DNA of 64,000 nt from Paraphoma chrysanthemicola (lineage: Eukaryota; Ascomycota; Dothideomycetes; Pleosporales; Phaeosphaeriaceae): contig JAGMWG010000012.1 in NCBI GenBank assembly GCA_020744225.1, positions 744,001-808,000 of the forward strand, read 5' to 3'. Below, one piece after another: positions 10,069-21,263 of this stretch. The notes beneath the pieces were generated by a model. It saw only the letters and a list, made by a program, of their open reading frames with translations. It did not search any database and was not told the DNA's origin. Numbering within the stretch: position 1 is the stretch's first letter; each line of letters opens with the position of its first letter. Both the position numbers and the translations under genes were made by a program.

Positions 10069-12363
10069 CTATCCCAGCTTTGACACCTTCCAATCACCAC
10101 TCAAGACGTTGAGTCCAGTTGGTTCACCACTCGCATCGACTCCCAGCACGCCTTTCTCTTCGCCGCTAGTGTCCACCAGAATGGCTTTGTCACCTTCCTT
10201 GACACCATACAATCTGACTTCTCCGCCGGAGCTTAGCCAGTCATAGCCGAAGCCACCTTCGCCTTCAGCCTGTCCAAGAACTAGGATCGTGCCTTCACGT
10301 ACAAACAGTGGCAGCTGGAGGAAGCCGTATTTCTCTCGTACCCAGCGACCACCTTGTGTCTCTTTGCCGTCCCAAAAGTTGAACCACCGGCCAGGTGGCA
10401 AGTAGTATTCTGCGCTACCGTCTGCTTCGAAGACAGGTGCAGCGAGAATCTGACTTCCAACCATGAACTCGCGATCAACATACCAAGCGGTAGGATCGTC
10501 TGGGAATTCGAGAGCAACTGCCCGCACACTAGTTGGCCAGCCTTTCGCGACACTCTCAATGGATTGAGCATATAAGTACGGCATCAATCGTCGTTTGAGC
10601 TGTACCCAATGTCTGAGCACTTCAGTGCAATTCTCTGGCTCGGTTGAAGAATCATCCACGAGCCAAGGTACACGGTACGAGTTCGATCCGTGAAGTCGGC
10701 TGTGCGAGTTGAGCAGACCAAAGGCCACCCAGCGCTTATAGATCCATGGTGGTGGTTTTCCTTCGAATCCTCCAATGTCGCTGGTCCAGAAGGCAAATGA
10801 AGCTAAGCCCATACCAAGTCCGCCTCGGACAGACTCTGCAAGTGCCCCAGGTGTAGACTCGCAATCGCCGCCCCAGTGGAGTGGGAAACGTTGACTGCCC
10901 GCACAAGCCGTGCGTGCAAATAGAATGGCTTCGTTCTTTCCGTGATACTTTTGTACCGACTCGTAGACCACCTTGTTATATATGAACGCGTAGTAATTGT
11001 GCATCCTGCTTGGGTCCACAGTCTTGTCGTGCCACTGAACGTTCTTGGTTGGTATACGCTCGCCGAAGTCCGTCTTAATCGAATCAACACCAATCTCGAA
11101 AAGCTTTGTCATGCACTCTCTAAACCACTCGCATGCTTCCGGATTCGTGAAGTCGACAACGCCCATGCCAGTTTGCCACAAATCCCATTGCCAGACATCC
11201 CCGTTCGTCTTCTTCAGCAGATAACCCTTCTCTGCTGCATACTTAAAGACCGGGCTGGCTTGTCCGATGTAAGGATTCGTCCATACGCTCACTTTGTTGA
11301 TAAGCTTGGCGTCTTTGAGCCGCTTGATCTGACCGGCGGGATCGGGGAAATGTTCTGGATCCCAGATGAAGTCGCACCAATGGAACGCGCGGAGCCAGAA
11401 GCAATCGAAATGGAAGACTTCTACAGGAATTCGGCTTTCGGCCATCTGCGAGCAGAACGACTGCACTGTATCTTCCGAGTAGGACGTCGTGAATGATGTG
11501 CTGAGCCAGAGGCCATAAGACCATGCGGGTACACGGTTGGACTTGCCAGTGAGCATGGAGTACTTAGTCAACACCTCCTTTGGCGTCGGCCCGTAAATAA
11601 TGTACCACTTCAACCGCTGGCCTTCGACAGTAGTCTGAAGTCTGCAGCACCGCTCGCTGCCAATCTCCAAATCGATCTTGTCGGGCGTGTCAATAAACAC
11701 ACCATAGCCTCTTGAACTCATCCAGAAAGAGATGTTTTTGTAAGCTTGATCGCTTGACGTACCACCATCTTCATTCCAGACTTCGATACTCTGGCCAATC
11801 TTGTTCCAAGCGCCGAATCGCTCGCCCAGACCATGGATAGATTCACCGACGCCTAGCTCGGTCTGCGTAAAGACGTAATGCTTGTGCGCGCTCAAGTCCT
11901 CAACTTGTTTGGGTGTACTCAGTGCTGGTGAGTAGGCGAGACCAACGCTGCGATTCAATAGCGAAGTCAGAGTCTTTGAGCCGTCCGTGGAGTGAAACTT
12001 GATGTCAAATGCGTGCTCGTTGCCGTCGACGGTCGCGCTCAAAGCTCCGGATGTAATTGTAGTCCCTTTTCCATCTTTTCCTTTGATTACCTCGCCTTCC
12101 ACATCAGGTCTACCATCGGGAAAAAGCTCAAAGTCTGGTCCTTGACGCCTAGCCCCAGCATGGTGAGTAACTTCCACGGAGATGACGCCATCGAATTGTG
12201 CCTCGAGCTCAACTGAAAGTGTTGCAAGATTGAGCGTATCTCCTCGCGAGAAGATCTTTTTGGTAGGACACAGAAGTGTGATGGCCTTGTTGTCTTCCCG
12301 AGGAGTGACAGTGTATACTTCCTCTGCATACTGAACTGTGTGCTCCGAGCTCACCAGCCACAT
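10069..12363 (-). CDS. GH31 alpha-xylosidase-like glycosidase
   Basis: Single-exon 764-aa protein. The catalytic nucleophile is D432 in KTDFGERIP, the pattern of the alpha-xylosidase (YicI-like) branch of GH31. The general acid/base is D500 in GGDCESTPGALAES. Other conserved blocks are VEVFHFDCFWL, WTNPYIGQ, FWTSDIGGFEG and the C-terminal YLPPGRWFNFWDG. No signal peptide, so it is probably intracellular and acts on imported oligosaccharides such as isoprimeverose. Known family chemistry: retaining hydrolysis of alpha-linked xylose or glucose at the non-reducing end. The sugar porter next to it on the same strand fits uptake followed by cytosolic hydrolysis. Length agrees with YicI-type enzymes. 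Alpha-glucosidase activity cannot be excluded. Confidence 0.92.
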   Translation of the reverse strand: MWLVSSEHTVQYAEEVYTVTPREDNKAITLLCPTKKIFSRGDTLNLATLSVELEAQFDGVISVEVTHHAGARRQGPDFELFPDGRPDVEGEVIKGKDGKGTTITSGALSATVDGNEHAFDIKFHSTDGSKTLTSLLNRSVGLAYSPALSTPKQVEDLSAHKHYVFTQTELGVGESIHGLGERFGAWNKIGQSIEVWNEDGGTSSDQAYKNISFWMSSRGYGVFIDTPDKIDLEIGSERCCRLQTTVEGQRLKWYIIYGPTPKEVLTKYSMLTGKSNRVPAWSYGLWLSTSFTTSYSEDTVQSFCSQMAESRIPVEVFHFDCFWLRAFHWCDFIWDPEHFPDPAGQIKRLKDAKLINKVSVWTNPYIGQASPVFKYAAEKGYLLKKTNGDVWQWDLWQTGMGVVDFTNPEACEWFRECMTKLFEIGVDSIKTDFGERIPTKNVQWHDKTVDPSRMHNYYAFIYNKVVYESVQKYHGKNEAILFARTACAGSQRFPLHWGGDCESTPGALAESVRGGLGMGLASFAFWTSDIGGFEGKPPPWIYKRWVAFGLLNSHSRLHGSNSYRVPWLVDDSSTEPENCTEVLRHWVQLKRRLMPYLYAQSIESVAKGWPTSVRAVALEFPDDPTAWYVDREFMVGSQILAAPVFEADGSAEYYLPPGRWFNFWDGKETQGGRWVREKYGFLQLPLFVREGTILVLGQAEGEGGFGYDWLSSGGEVRLYGVKEGDKAILVDTSGEEKGVLGVDASGEPTGLNVLSGDWKVSKLG

Positions 12364-13509
12364 GCCTACCCTCGATTAGCGTCATATTTCTTCTAACTCA
12401 TCTCCTTTCTTACCATCACGGAATTTCATCTTTGCGAATTTGTGGTTGTTTGCTGGCTCAAAGCATTCACAGATGACGTCTGTGGTAGAGGTAAGGCGCC
12501 ATGACTTGTACCCTGGCATACGCCGCACAGGACTAAGAATCCTCCGTGGCTGGCACTAGGAGACGCGGTCCGGGCCATGTTGCTGGTGTCGGGTGTGTGG
12601 ACGGAAAAATCGGTATAAGAGCGTCCGATCCCCTCATTGCGGGCTGCGTAGCGGGGCACGATCTTCCATTTGAACCTGCTGTGTTGCCGCGAGCAGATGA
12701 TAAACAGCTGTCTATTTACCACCGGCTATATTCGATGCGACAGCTTCCTCGTCTGAGAACGTTGTGTAAACTTTGTGGCTCTGGGAAGGTCATGGTGCCG
12801 GCTTCGCGGATCTGGACCTCGGTAATTCTTTCCCTTTCGAACACAGGGGCTCTCGCGCTCAACCACCCCACCTAACGCACAACCGACGATAGCGCGTGAG
12901 ACTGAGTACACGCCACGATGCGCAATGAAGGCGAACCTGCAACACGGAGAATGGGCTTCCGCAGTCAAAACACACGTAATCGGCTTACAGCATGGCAATT
13001 AGAACAATTCGACTCGGGTTAAGACGTGAGCAAGAGGCGCGGCCATGTCCAGATTGCGGCGTCCGCCACCCGGATAGCACACCACGATCGCGCGGTCTTG
13101 CGAACGTTAGACATTACCCTGAAGCGAATTGGAAGCGTTGGCGATGACGGAAGGCAACAGCCGCTCCCGATGTCAAACTTTGTGCATCCTTCGAAACCCC
13201 ACTCCTCCCACTTGGACAAACATTATGAACCTTGGATAAGGATTCCGACCAACAGCATACCGCCTTCGAGAATCGCCCCTCACACCTGCTCGCTATTGGA
13301 GCCTGGGAGTATTTATGCCTCAACAAATCATGGGCAAAAGGCCGTCGGACCCACTAGTGCGGCCGAACACAATTTCTCTTGGGTCGTGGCATCTGCTCCT
13401 TGCTTTTCGCTCCCTCCACTAGAAGTCGCCAGATCGCGATTTCTGGTCATGGGCCTCACGCAGCCAAGTGGCATACCGTTCTCAGCTCATTCGACACTCT
13501 AACGACGAA
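12364..13509. other. Intergenic region, no gene seen
   Basis: 1.15 kb between divergent genes (GH31 minus, EthD-like plus). Overlapping short frames on both strands show no domain or credible splicing. It should contain both promoters. Confidence 0.45.
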
Positions 13510-13985
13510 ATGGCCATATCTGTAATGGTTCTCTACACGAGACGGCCCGACTTCTCTCCGGACCAGTTCAAGACTTACATGGAGCACACACATCTGCCGA
13601 TCATCAAAGAAGTTATGGGAACTCAGTATCCTGTAAAGTATCCAAGACGCTACATTGAGCGCGTCCAATCTGGTGCTGGTGACCGTTTGGGCGCACCTGG
13701 AGCTTCACGAAAGAATTGCGACCCTGAAGATCCAGTCATGCTTGTCGGATCGCCAAAAACTCTTGAGTGGGTATGTACCAGACGATAGGGATGGGTGTAA
13801 ACTGTAAACTGACATTTCTGCAGGACATGATGGGGGAGATGATTTTTCGAGATGAATTGCATCTGCAGCAGTGTTTGGCGATAGTCAATAGCATGGAAGG
13901 GCAAAAAATAAAGGATGACGAGGAAAATTTCACGGTTCCACATCTGCTGAAGGTGGCACTTATGGGCGAGAGTTTCGAAGAATAA
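13510..13985 (+). CDS. EthD-domain small protein
   Basis: Two exons, 13510-13770 and 13824-13985, joined in phase 0; 140 aa. The N-terminus MAISVMVLYTRRPDFSPDQF with YMEHTHLPIIKEVMG is the usual start of EthD/dimeric alpha-beta barrel proteins, in which the EHTHLPI stretch lines the active-site pocket. The C-terminal part carries DMMGEMIFRDELHLQ. Fungal EthD proteins act in polyketide dehydration/decarboxylation or have unknown roles; no polyketide synthase lies nearby, so the role is open. An ATG 14 codons upstream is in frame; I prefer the inner one because the domain begins there. Confidence 0.75.
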
Positions 13986-14376
13986 GCAACCATGGAGTCG
14001 AATCAAACTTTTGTGCACCAGAGGAGCCTAGGCCATCCACAAATACATGAACAACGCCTCTTTCGCGAACCATCAAACGGAAAGGCCTTGTGGATATAAG
14101 TTCAGATACATTTCCTCAACTCGACCAATTGCTTCAGGCCAGGCCCAACTCCTGATGATCTCAATGACCACACGCCGACCGCCAATCTTGACCTGTCACT
14201 CAGGGATTCAAGCTACTGGCGAGAACCAGATGGAACATCAAGATAGGTTCATCACGCATGGACCATCAATTTCCGCCTCCCTACTTCAATCAACTGTTCA
14301 AGCCGTACACCCGCGACCACGTCAACACATGTAGCAGCGTCGACTTGCTTAGCAATCTTCGTTGTAGATGCCATCA
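13986..14376 (+). other. Intergenic
   Basis: About 390 bp with no recognisable feature besides presumed flanks of the EthD-like gene. Confidence 0.4.
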
Positions 14377-14932
14377 ATGGATCCCAATCTAGACAGTGAA
14401 GAGGAGGAACTGCTGTACAGCAAAGACGTGACGCTTCACGGGAAGCGTATGTATCCGCGCAATATCAGAAGCCATTAAAATATCACTCTTGTCACTCCCT
14501 TTGGATGACCACTTCCAGATCTCCTCCAGTCATATGCAGCATCTGCGCGTTGGCATGATGCAAGGCCAAAAATGGATATGCGGTACTGTGGAGGATCCGA
14601 GACGCATGTCACCGAACCCTCGTAGCCTCGTACAAGTTCTGCGTCGGTGCTGGATACCAAACCTTCGACCACCCGGCCCGAATGCCGGAAACATTTCTAA
14701 TGGCCAACATGCAGAGACAGAAAACGGCCGCCGAGGACCAATTCCGGGCCTTCCTAAACTATTGGCCGACACGTTCGATGAGTACTCCAGATGTAAGATT
14801 TAAGAAGAATCAAAAGCATCGGATAGTCGTACAACTTGCCACGTATGCGACGAAGGTGCGTACTGTCTGCTTTAGCCGCCGAGAATATCACCACCACCCG
14901 AGATGCACCTTATCGCGCCAATGACGAGGTAG
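14377..14932 (+). CDS. Possible small or decayed gene of unknown function
   Basis: An acidic start (MDPNLDSEEEELLYSKDVTL) opens at 14377 and runs into a good donor at 14447 (GTATGT). Further on, an open stretch around 14570-14794 reads like protein (SYKFCVGAGYQTFDHPARMPE, then MANMQRQKTAAEDQFRAF) and ends at another good donor near 14795. It could join a last exon ending with a TAG at 14930-14932. I could not connect the first and middle parts without a stop or frame change, so either an intron is misplaced or the gene is decayed. No domain recognised. Confidence 0.25.
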
Positions 14933-15879
14933 CCGGGGTTTTCTCTTTCGCCGTGAAAGCCAGCAATACAAATTACCTCTCCATACACATCCAACACAAC
15001 CTTCAGAACTCGAACCATAAGGGCAGCCTCTCCTTCCTGTTTCCGAATACAGTACAGAGCCTATTGATCGATGGCGTCTGAATGCTTCGCTACAGCACTT
15101 TCAAGTGGGCCATTGAAGCGGCAAAGCATGGAAACACTGGCGTAGCTCGAGTCATCCGTGCAATCAATTAGAAGCAACTTGAGATGCTTTGGCAAGCCGC
15201 AAGCTCGAGCAATCAGAAAAACAGGGGCTTCCGCCCTTCAGGAATGCTGCTTTATGCTGCGTGAGAGCTTTAGAGCCGCGTCAGACGGATGACACCAAAC
15301 CATACGAACGATGTGCCGATCGACGCAGTCGGACCGCGCAACGATCCATACGAGCTCAGCGATCGCGTTGAAAGTGCAGTACTTGGTTAAAAATGCACAA
15401 TCTGCCAATTAGACCTCGAACCTGGAGATGATAAGGCAGGTTACATGCGTGCTTGCACTACCTGCACCTCGATTGTCTGGACGGCTTGATAAACCAGGTA
15501 CTGTCTGACACCAGGAAAGACTGCTGGGGGTGTGCAATTCACGAGAAAATATAAACACACTAAATTGTTAAGATTCTTTGTATTCCAAGAGCTGCGCTAT
15601 CTCTCTCAATAAACATCCACTGGGACCACTTTCTTGCAGAAAAGCTGACGGCTCAAACGCCATTGCTGCAACATCCTGGTCGGTCCAGACTGCCAATCTG
15701 GGTACCGGATTTATATCACTTGTATTTTACCGCTTCTACACCAGGATGAGTCTCATTTCTTGTCTGAATATGTTGTCCAGTGCAAGGCTCTAGGAGAGCG
15801 ACTACGTCTTCCGCCGTGGTACATGAAGAAAGCATTGAACCAATCCAATACATCTGATCACATTGCCCTGGGCAAACTG
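14933..15879. other. Intergenic with a possible coding relic
   Basis: No intact gene. At 15394-15489 the plus strand encodes CTICQLDLEPGDD followed by YMRACTTC and a stop, two CX2C pairs that look like a zinc-binding fragment, but upstream the frame is blocked at once by a stop. It may be a gene remnant. Confidence 0.3.
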
Positions 15880-17685
15880 CTACAGATGTGGTATTCTAAA
15901 CAGATGCGCCTCAGTATTGAGCACAAAATCATCCAAGCTGATTGTGGCGGGATCGCTGAAGATTAGGTAGAAGTACTTGAGGGTTTCAGCCATCCAAAAG
16001 CTTTCCATAGAGTCATCCTTTTCCGGTGGCGTTTTCATGATATCGCGAAGTGCTGCATTGGCAAACTCCGTTCGAGTATGCGTATCGATAGCCTGGAACA
16101 TTTCCCAGGCAATGTCTTGATATTTTGACTCACCGGTTGTCCGGTACATGTAAAAGATGGACTCGATTGCCTCAGGGCGCAGGACGTATCGACCATCGTC
16201 GACGTTGCTAAACGGACTCGATCCAGGCATCGCTGTGTAGGGACATTCCGACCATGTGGGGCAGGCGGTCATCGAGAAAACCTCGGGCATGATTCCATTT
16301 GGTGCCTTCTTGTATGTCCATGCACACCCGTCGGAGATCTTGCGGCCAACTGACATATGGCTGTCATTTGCGAAAAGGCGGGCCCCAAGAACCAACATTC
16401 CTCCAGCAAAGCAGACCAAGTGTTGCCCTTTGTTGTCTCGTTCTCCATTGATCTCCGCTCCTGCAATGAGGATGTCGGCCTTGTCTTCTGTCATCGGACG
16501 GAATATGGTGTGGTTTATTGCGGTTGTCATGGCAAATTCGTACATACGCCGATACTGGTTTGCTTCGGGGCCGATGCCATTGAGTAATTGATGCATTTTT
16601 GGTAGGTACTCGTAAGCTGAATCTGCCATAGCACCAAGTCCAAAGAAACCATCAAACGTTAGGTCCGGCGCTCGCATGTTGACGCTTATGGGCCACATGC
16701 CTGGAAGCTTCGTCTGCCCCTGTTGTTCATCGAGGACACGTGTGACTCTTGAAATGGCGTCGAAGTAACGCATGTCTCCAGTGAGTTGCGAGAGGCGTGT
16801 GAACTCAACGCTGGCAGATGCAGCTTCAGCGATCAGCACGGATTCCGCCGGCAACTGCTCTTCCCCATTCGCAGCTTTGTAAGGGCTCCATCTGGAGACG
16901 GGCATCCTGTTCGGGGTGTCGAATGACGCATAAGCCATGTCCGCAACTTCAATAGCCTTGTTCAGGAGCCGGGCATCCTGGCAACCGGAAACATCGTACG
17001 CACCGATGAAACCGCCGAGATAACGAATGATAATCTCGAACATGTTGATCTCCCCGTCACTCTTTGGTCCAAAATCGACCTGAACTGCCGCATCAACGGC
17101 TTCGGCAAATTCCTTCTCCATGCCCATGATCCACAGCGTATCAAGGCTGTCAACAAGAGTAGCGCCCCAACCCCCAAATGTGTTTCTCGATCCTCCAGAG
17201 ATTGGCGCGAGCTCGTCTTTTGCCCATGCTCGATCCTTGTACGATTTCCAACCCCGTGCAAACACATCTTTGACTGCCTTTTGACGTGATGCATTTTCTG
17301 CGATTTGAGCTGCAGAAAACGTACTGAATACATGCTGAACGGTAGGCCGCGACGAAGGCTTGTCTAGAGGCAGTGAAGAGAAGCGGTCGACGGGATGACG
17401 GACGGTAAGTGCTCTCCAGTCAAACCTTCCGTGGGTGGAAGGACTGATTGCTGGACTTGGTGGCACTGTTGGACAGATATGTGAAGCGCGCGAAGGCTCA
17501 GTGGAGGTCGGGTGCGCTATTGTCGATGATGAGGTGTGTCCGGAATCGTAATGCGGAAAGACTGATCTCCCTGGGGACCCAAAGTGAGCTGAAAGTGAGC
17601 TCAGAACTGCCAGGAAGAGGACGGAGCCAGCAATCACGATCGCGCATTTCCATCTTCTTAAGAACATGATAGCGCGGTCGCGCAT
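15880..17685 (-). CDS. GH47 alpha-1,2-mannosidase (class I)
   Basis: Single-exon 601-aa type II membrane protein. A short cytoplasmic tail with basic residues precedes one transmembrane segment (about residues 13-31), then a Ser/Thr/Pro-rich stem to ~110, then the (alpha/alpha)7 GH47 domain. Seen motifs: FARGWKSYKDRAWAKDEL, FGGWGATLVDSLDTLWIMG, GGFIGAYDVSG, YVLRPEAIESIFYMYR, and the C-terminal ESFWMAETLKYFYLIF with a late LNTEAHLFR. Known role: Ca2+-dependent trimming of alpha-1,2-mannose from N-glycans in the ER or Golgi, or of cell-wall mannans. The anchor and stem suggest a Golgi or ER location. The neighbouring genes give no operon-like link. Confidence 0.93.
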   Translation of the reverse strand: MRDRAIMFLRRWKCAIVIAGSVLFLAVLSSLSAHFGSPGRSVFPHYDSGHTSSSTIAHPTSTEPSRASHICPTVPPSPAISPSTHGRFDWRALTVRHPVDRFSSLPLDKPSSRPTVQHVFSTFSAAQIAENASRQKAVKDVFARGWKSYKDRAWAKDELAPISGGSRNTFGGWGATLVDSLDTLWIMGMEKEFAEAVDAAVQVDFGPKSDGEINMFEIIIRYLGGFIGAYDVSGCQDARLLNKAIEVADMAYASFDTPNRMPVSRWSPYKAANGEEQLPAESVLIAEAASASVEFTRLSQLTGDMRYFDAISRVTRVLDEQQGQTKLPGMWPISVNMRAPDLTFDGFFGLGAMADSAYEYLPKMHQLLNGIGPEANQYRRMYEFAMTTAINHTIFRPMTEDKADILIAGAEINGERDNKGQHLVCFAGGMLVLGARLFANDSHMSVGRKISDGCAWTYKKAPNGIMPEVFSMTACPTWSECPYTAMPGSSPFSNVDDGRYVLRPEAIESIFYMYRTTGESKYQDIAWEMFQAIDTHTRTEFANAALRDIMKTPPEKDDSMESFWMAETLKYFYLIFSDPATISLDDFVLNTEAHLFRIPHL

Positions 17686-18399
17686 TCAGATGTGTTTATG
17701 TTCAAAGGTGTAGTGTCTGAGATGACAAAAGTGAGATGTCAAGACGTTGCGTGACAACGTGCTCCATGTGAGGCAATTGGTTATCTCTCCGGGGTGCACG
17801 AGCTGGGAAGGGGCATCAGGCTACCTCAAGTTTCACCGGTGAAGTGGGAACCCGTGCATCGGTATACAAAGGTGCTCCAGTATTGGAAAGATTTCGTTTA
17901 GGAGGCGGGATATACACCAAATGGTCCAAAGAACAATTAATCATATGATGCAGGTCTCGGCAAAGTGATCCAGTTGGGTCGCATGTGACGTGATTGGTTG
18001 AGATAGCTGCGCACCCGCGCGTTGCAGGGTATGTTCATGGCTCTTATTTCGCTTAACGGCATGTTCAAGTTTCATCACTGCGGCAATGTAGCGCGAAGCA
18101 GGTGCCAAGGCTCTTACGCGCCTGAAATCATTGGTTCAAGCGCCATGCTCGGGACATCTGCGAAGCTATGTGAAGGACTTCACGGGCGAGAGTATGCCGC
18201 ACAGTCATCCTGTCATGGATTTGCTTCTGCGCTGCATGCATGTTCCCGTGCTTGCTGTCAGTGTACACGCTATTCTGCAACCCTACCTTCCGGCAGTTGA
18301 GCCTGACGAGAGTGTTGGGCTCATAGCCTTCGCAACAGCCTTCTTCGCAGCTACTCATAGCACCGCGACATATTTGCAGATCGTTGCCGACCTTCAGAG
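17686..18399. other. Divergent intergenic region
   Basis: 714 bp between the GH47 start and the surface-protein start; presumably both promoters. No other feature seen. Confidence 0.4.
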
Positions 18400-19529
18400 A
18401 TGGTCCTTCTGGCTGTATATCTGTTCGTTCTTTTTGCGCTTCAAGCATGGTGTCAAACCGTGCAAGATGACTGGGTTGCACCGGCTGCCCCTGACGAGTC
18501 GACAAGCTTGCAGAGTGGCTTTCCTTTCACACTCATGTGGAAAACCACACTACAGAACAACTTCAAGACGTACTGTCCCTCATGCGACGTCCGACAACTA
18601 GATCTCTGGGTCACAAGCTTCAACGGCAAGAAGTACAAGTACAAAATTGGTGGTAAGCTACCTCGAAAATCCTCCTGTTGCAACGCGACGATCACTGACC
18701 AGATTTACAGGTAGTGTCGACATCACTTCGATTACATCGTTCCGATGGGATGTAAATGTACCGTCTGCTGCTCTCTCAGATAACAGGATATGGGTATTGC
18801 GATTCACAGCCTTCGGATCAACCGATCCCTTCACTGAGCAGATCTCATCATCAGCTTTCTCAATCAGCGGCCCACCCCAGCCTTCCACTGTTGTGAACAC
18901 GGTCATAGCATAACCGAGCAGTAAGTACAATATGGCTTGAAGGTAGTACTTGTTCGATACTTATTAATGTGATTTCAGTCGCAACATCCAGCGTAATTTC
19001 GTCGTCGTCAGTGCCCGCATCCCTCAGCATCGGTACAAGCAGCTCCACTAGCTCTAACTTGTCGCCGTCGTCGACCGTGGCAAATACATCGCCGCAACCA
19101 AATGGGGCATCGAACAGCAAGACATGGCTTGCTGGCGTTGTCATTGGCCCAATCGCTGGTATCGCTCTAGGTGCAGCGCTCACCTGGTTCTTGCTTCGGC
19201 GAAGGAAGAAGAACAAGAGAACACAACATAGACCAGTCGACGGATACAACCAGAACTTTCAACAGAATGATGACAAGTATTCTTACCAGGCACAAGAGCA
19301 AGTAAAGCCTACAGTGCTGCACGAAGGCATGCGTGAGCAACAGCAATGGCAGAGTCAAGGCAGCTTCAACGACCAGTGCCCTGTCGAAGCACCAGATGGC
19401 GCTCCTCCGCCAGCCGAATTGTGGCAGGAAATTATCGCTCATGAGCTGGGAGAAAATCTAGATATTCAAGAGGATGACCAGATAGCGCAGAATCTGTGCT
19501 GGGAGGCGACCTCAAACAACAGTATGTAA
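18400..19529 (+). pseudogene. Single-pass surface protein gene with in-frame stop
   Basis: Exons 18400-18652, 18711-18920 and 18979-19529 join in frame to a 337-codon product. It has a signal peptide (MVLLAVYLFVLFALQAW), an N-terminal beta-rich domain resembling Kre9/Knh1-like surface modules (ending SSSAFSISGPP), a Ser-rich stalk, a transmembrane helix (LAGVVIGPIAGIALGAALTWFLL) with basic stop-transfer RRRKKNKR, and a ~95-residue acidic cytoplasmic tail. The frame is broken by a TAA at 18911-18913, seven bases before a perfect GTAAGT donor at 18921. The donor and acceptor phases match only if that stop is read through, which argues that the gene was recently whole. As it stands translation gives a 151-aa secreted fragment without stalk or anchor. 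Sequencing error, strain-specific loss or recoding are the alternatives. Confidence 0.6.
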
Positions 19530-20240
19530 TGTTGTAGCTTTGAATGTTAGTAGAGACTGAAATGACAGGGAGCTGCTGAGCCTATAGCTAGATCGTAGTC
19601 AGTCAACTCAAGAATGTGATTACGTTCACAGCATCTCGTTATTGGATTATATACACTGAGACTATTGTTCGAGACTTTCCAAGTCAATCTGGCAAATGAA
19701 ACTGAGATCAGCTGCAACTACGATATATTATCACAGAACCTCCGCATCCTACGTTGTTTCACGAAGTCACAGAACGAGACTAGCCGACTGATAAACGTTG
19801 TGATACCAAACAATGAGCTATTGTCAACAATCAAACTCAAGAACGCGTAGCCGAAGTGTATGACACCTCGGTCTTGCTCACCATTCACACTGGCGACGAG
19901 CTAGTTGTCCGAAATGGGGTAGCCTCTTCTTTGGTCTGATTCCACGTATAAATGCAGTGGCAGACTGAAATGTCGAGGAATGATTAAAGTGTTGGTGGGC
20001 GGCATCACTTCTTTGATTGACAGATCATGTTCAGGATCACAATATCTTCTCTGGCTACCACATAAACATAGTGATTATGAGCATCTTTCCATCTATTGTA
20101 GTTGTGTCGCTCAGATCTGCTACGCGGTCGTGGTCGTGCTATCTTGTACGTGGAAGCGCAGCGTATGAAGGCTCTTCTCCATCCGACCAATAGCTGGCAA
20201 ACGCAATGACCGTAAACGCTGTTAGGTTTCCCTTATTATT
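19530..20240. other. Convergent intergenic region
   Basis: 711 bp between the 3' ends of the surface-protein gene and the first astacin gene; AT-richer than the genes, no feature recognised. Confidence 0.4.
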
Positions 20241-21263
20241 CTACCACGGATACATGTCACGGATTGCACCTACATCCCCAGCCGAGATCTCAAAGTCCTC
20301 CTCCGGCGGGAAATTCATCTTCTTCTTTCTCTCTGCACCGCTCAGACGGACCAGTGGATAGAAGTCTGGATTGTTGGGATCGATGACCAAGTCAACATTT
20401 GCATGTGCCTGCGAAGGATAATGCATGATAGAATCATGATCGTACTCTGCGCTGCGCCAACCCTGTGGATCTGGCATGTATTCCAGAGATGGGAACCCAT
20501 ATCGGTCCGCGACATCTTCGCGAGTACAAAGATCCTGCTTGTTGTAGCCATCTGCATATGCGCGTTTCAATGCTTCTTCGAAACCGGCGAGGTTGATGCA
20601 GTTGAATTGGACATAGTTGTCGCGATCGGGGCGAGAATGTTCGTGAAGGAGGCCGAAGACGTGACCGAGCTCGTGCGCCATGCCTAATTGAAGTTAGCGT
20701 GTTGCATCAAAGCGCATTAGATGAGGTCGACTTACTCCACAGGATCTGAAAGTCCTCATTTCCCAGGCCTTGCTGCAGGATGTGTCGACCCTGCTCGCCG
20801 TTCTTGTAGTAACCGAGAGAACCGCGACCATAGTTATGTGGGCCACGGCGAATGACGAGTGCATCCCCCGGGAATGCATCGTTCCACTGATGGAGGCCAA
20901 TGAGGAATAGAAGCTGAACCATTGAGATGAGTCGAAGATCCAGTGCAGTACTCAGTTGATGTCGATCACTGTGTGTTGTTGTATACCAGAGTAAGGAGAG
21001 TTTACATACCTTGTGGATCGGACCAGAATGTGAAACGGAAAGCAAGTCTGACAGGTGCGGGAAGCTCAAACCAGAGATAGTCATGGATTGCTCTCACTCT
21101 CTAGAAGGTTAATCCTGCAGGTAAACTCTCTGTGCGTTTGAGACCCGCGCAATTCTCTCTCTGTTGATTCGCAAAAGTTAAACGAAGTGCCGCCCGCATT
21201 CACCCAAACACAAGAGGGGCTTCGAGACTCGGCCGCGTATCTGCGAGGAACATCTCTTAACAT
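20241..21263 (-). CDS. Astacin-type zinc metalloprotease (copy 1)
   Basis: My model has exons 21263-21145, 21098-21006, 20950-20736 and 20683-20241 (289 aa, phases consistent). The last exon is certain: HELGHVFGLLHEHSRPDRD is the zinc site HExxHxxGxxHE of astacins, and DHDSIMHYPS supplies the Met-turn with its SIMHY. Upstream pieces VWVNAGGTSFNF, DYLWFELPAPVRLAF and WNDAFPGDALVIRRG parallel copy 2. The first two introns use weak sites (GTCTCA and GTAAAC donors, GAG acceptors), so the N-terminal half is tentative. No signal peptide is visible, unlike copy 2; an upstream exon may be missing or the protein is intracellular. A paralogue of the next gene, same strand, 522 bp apart. Confidence 0.75.
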
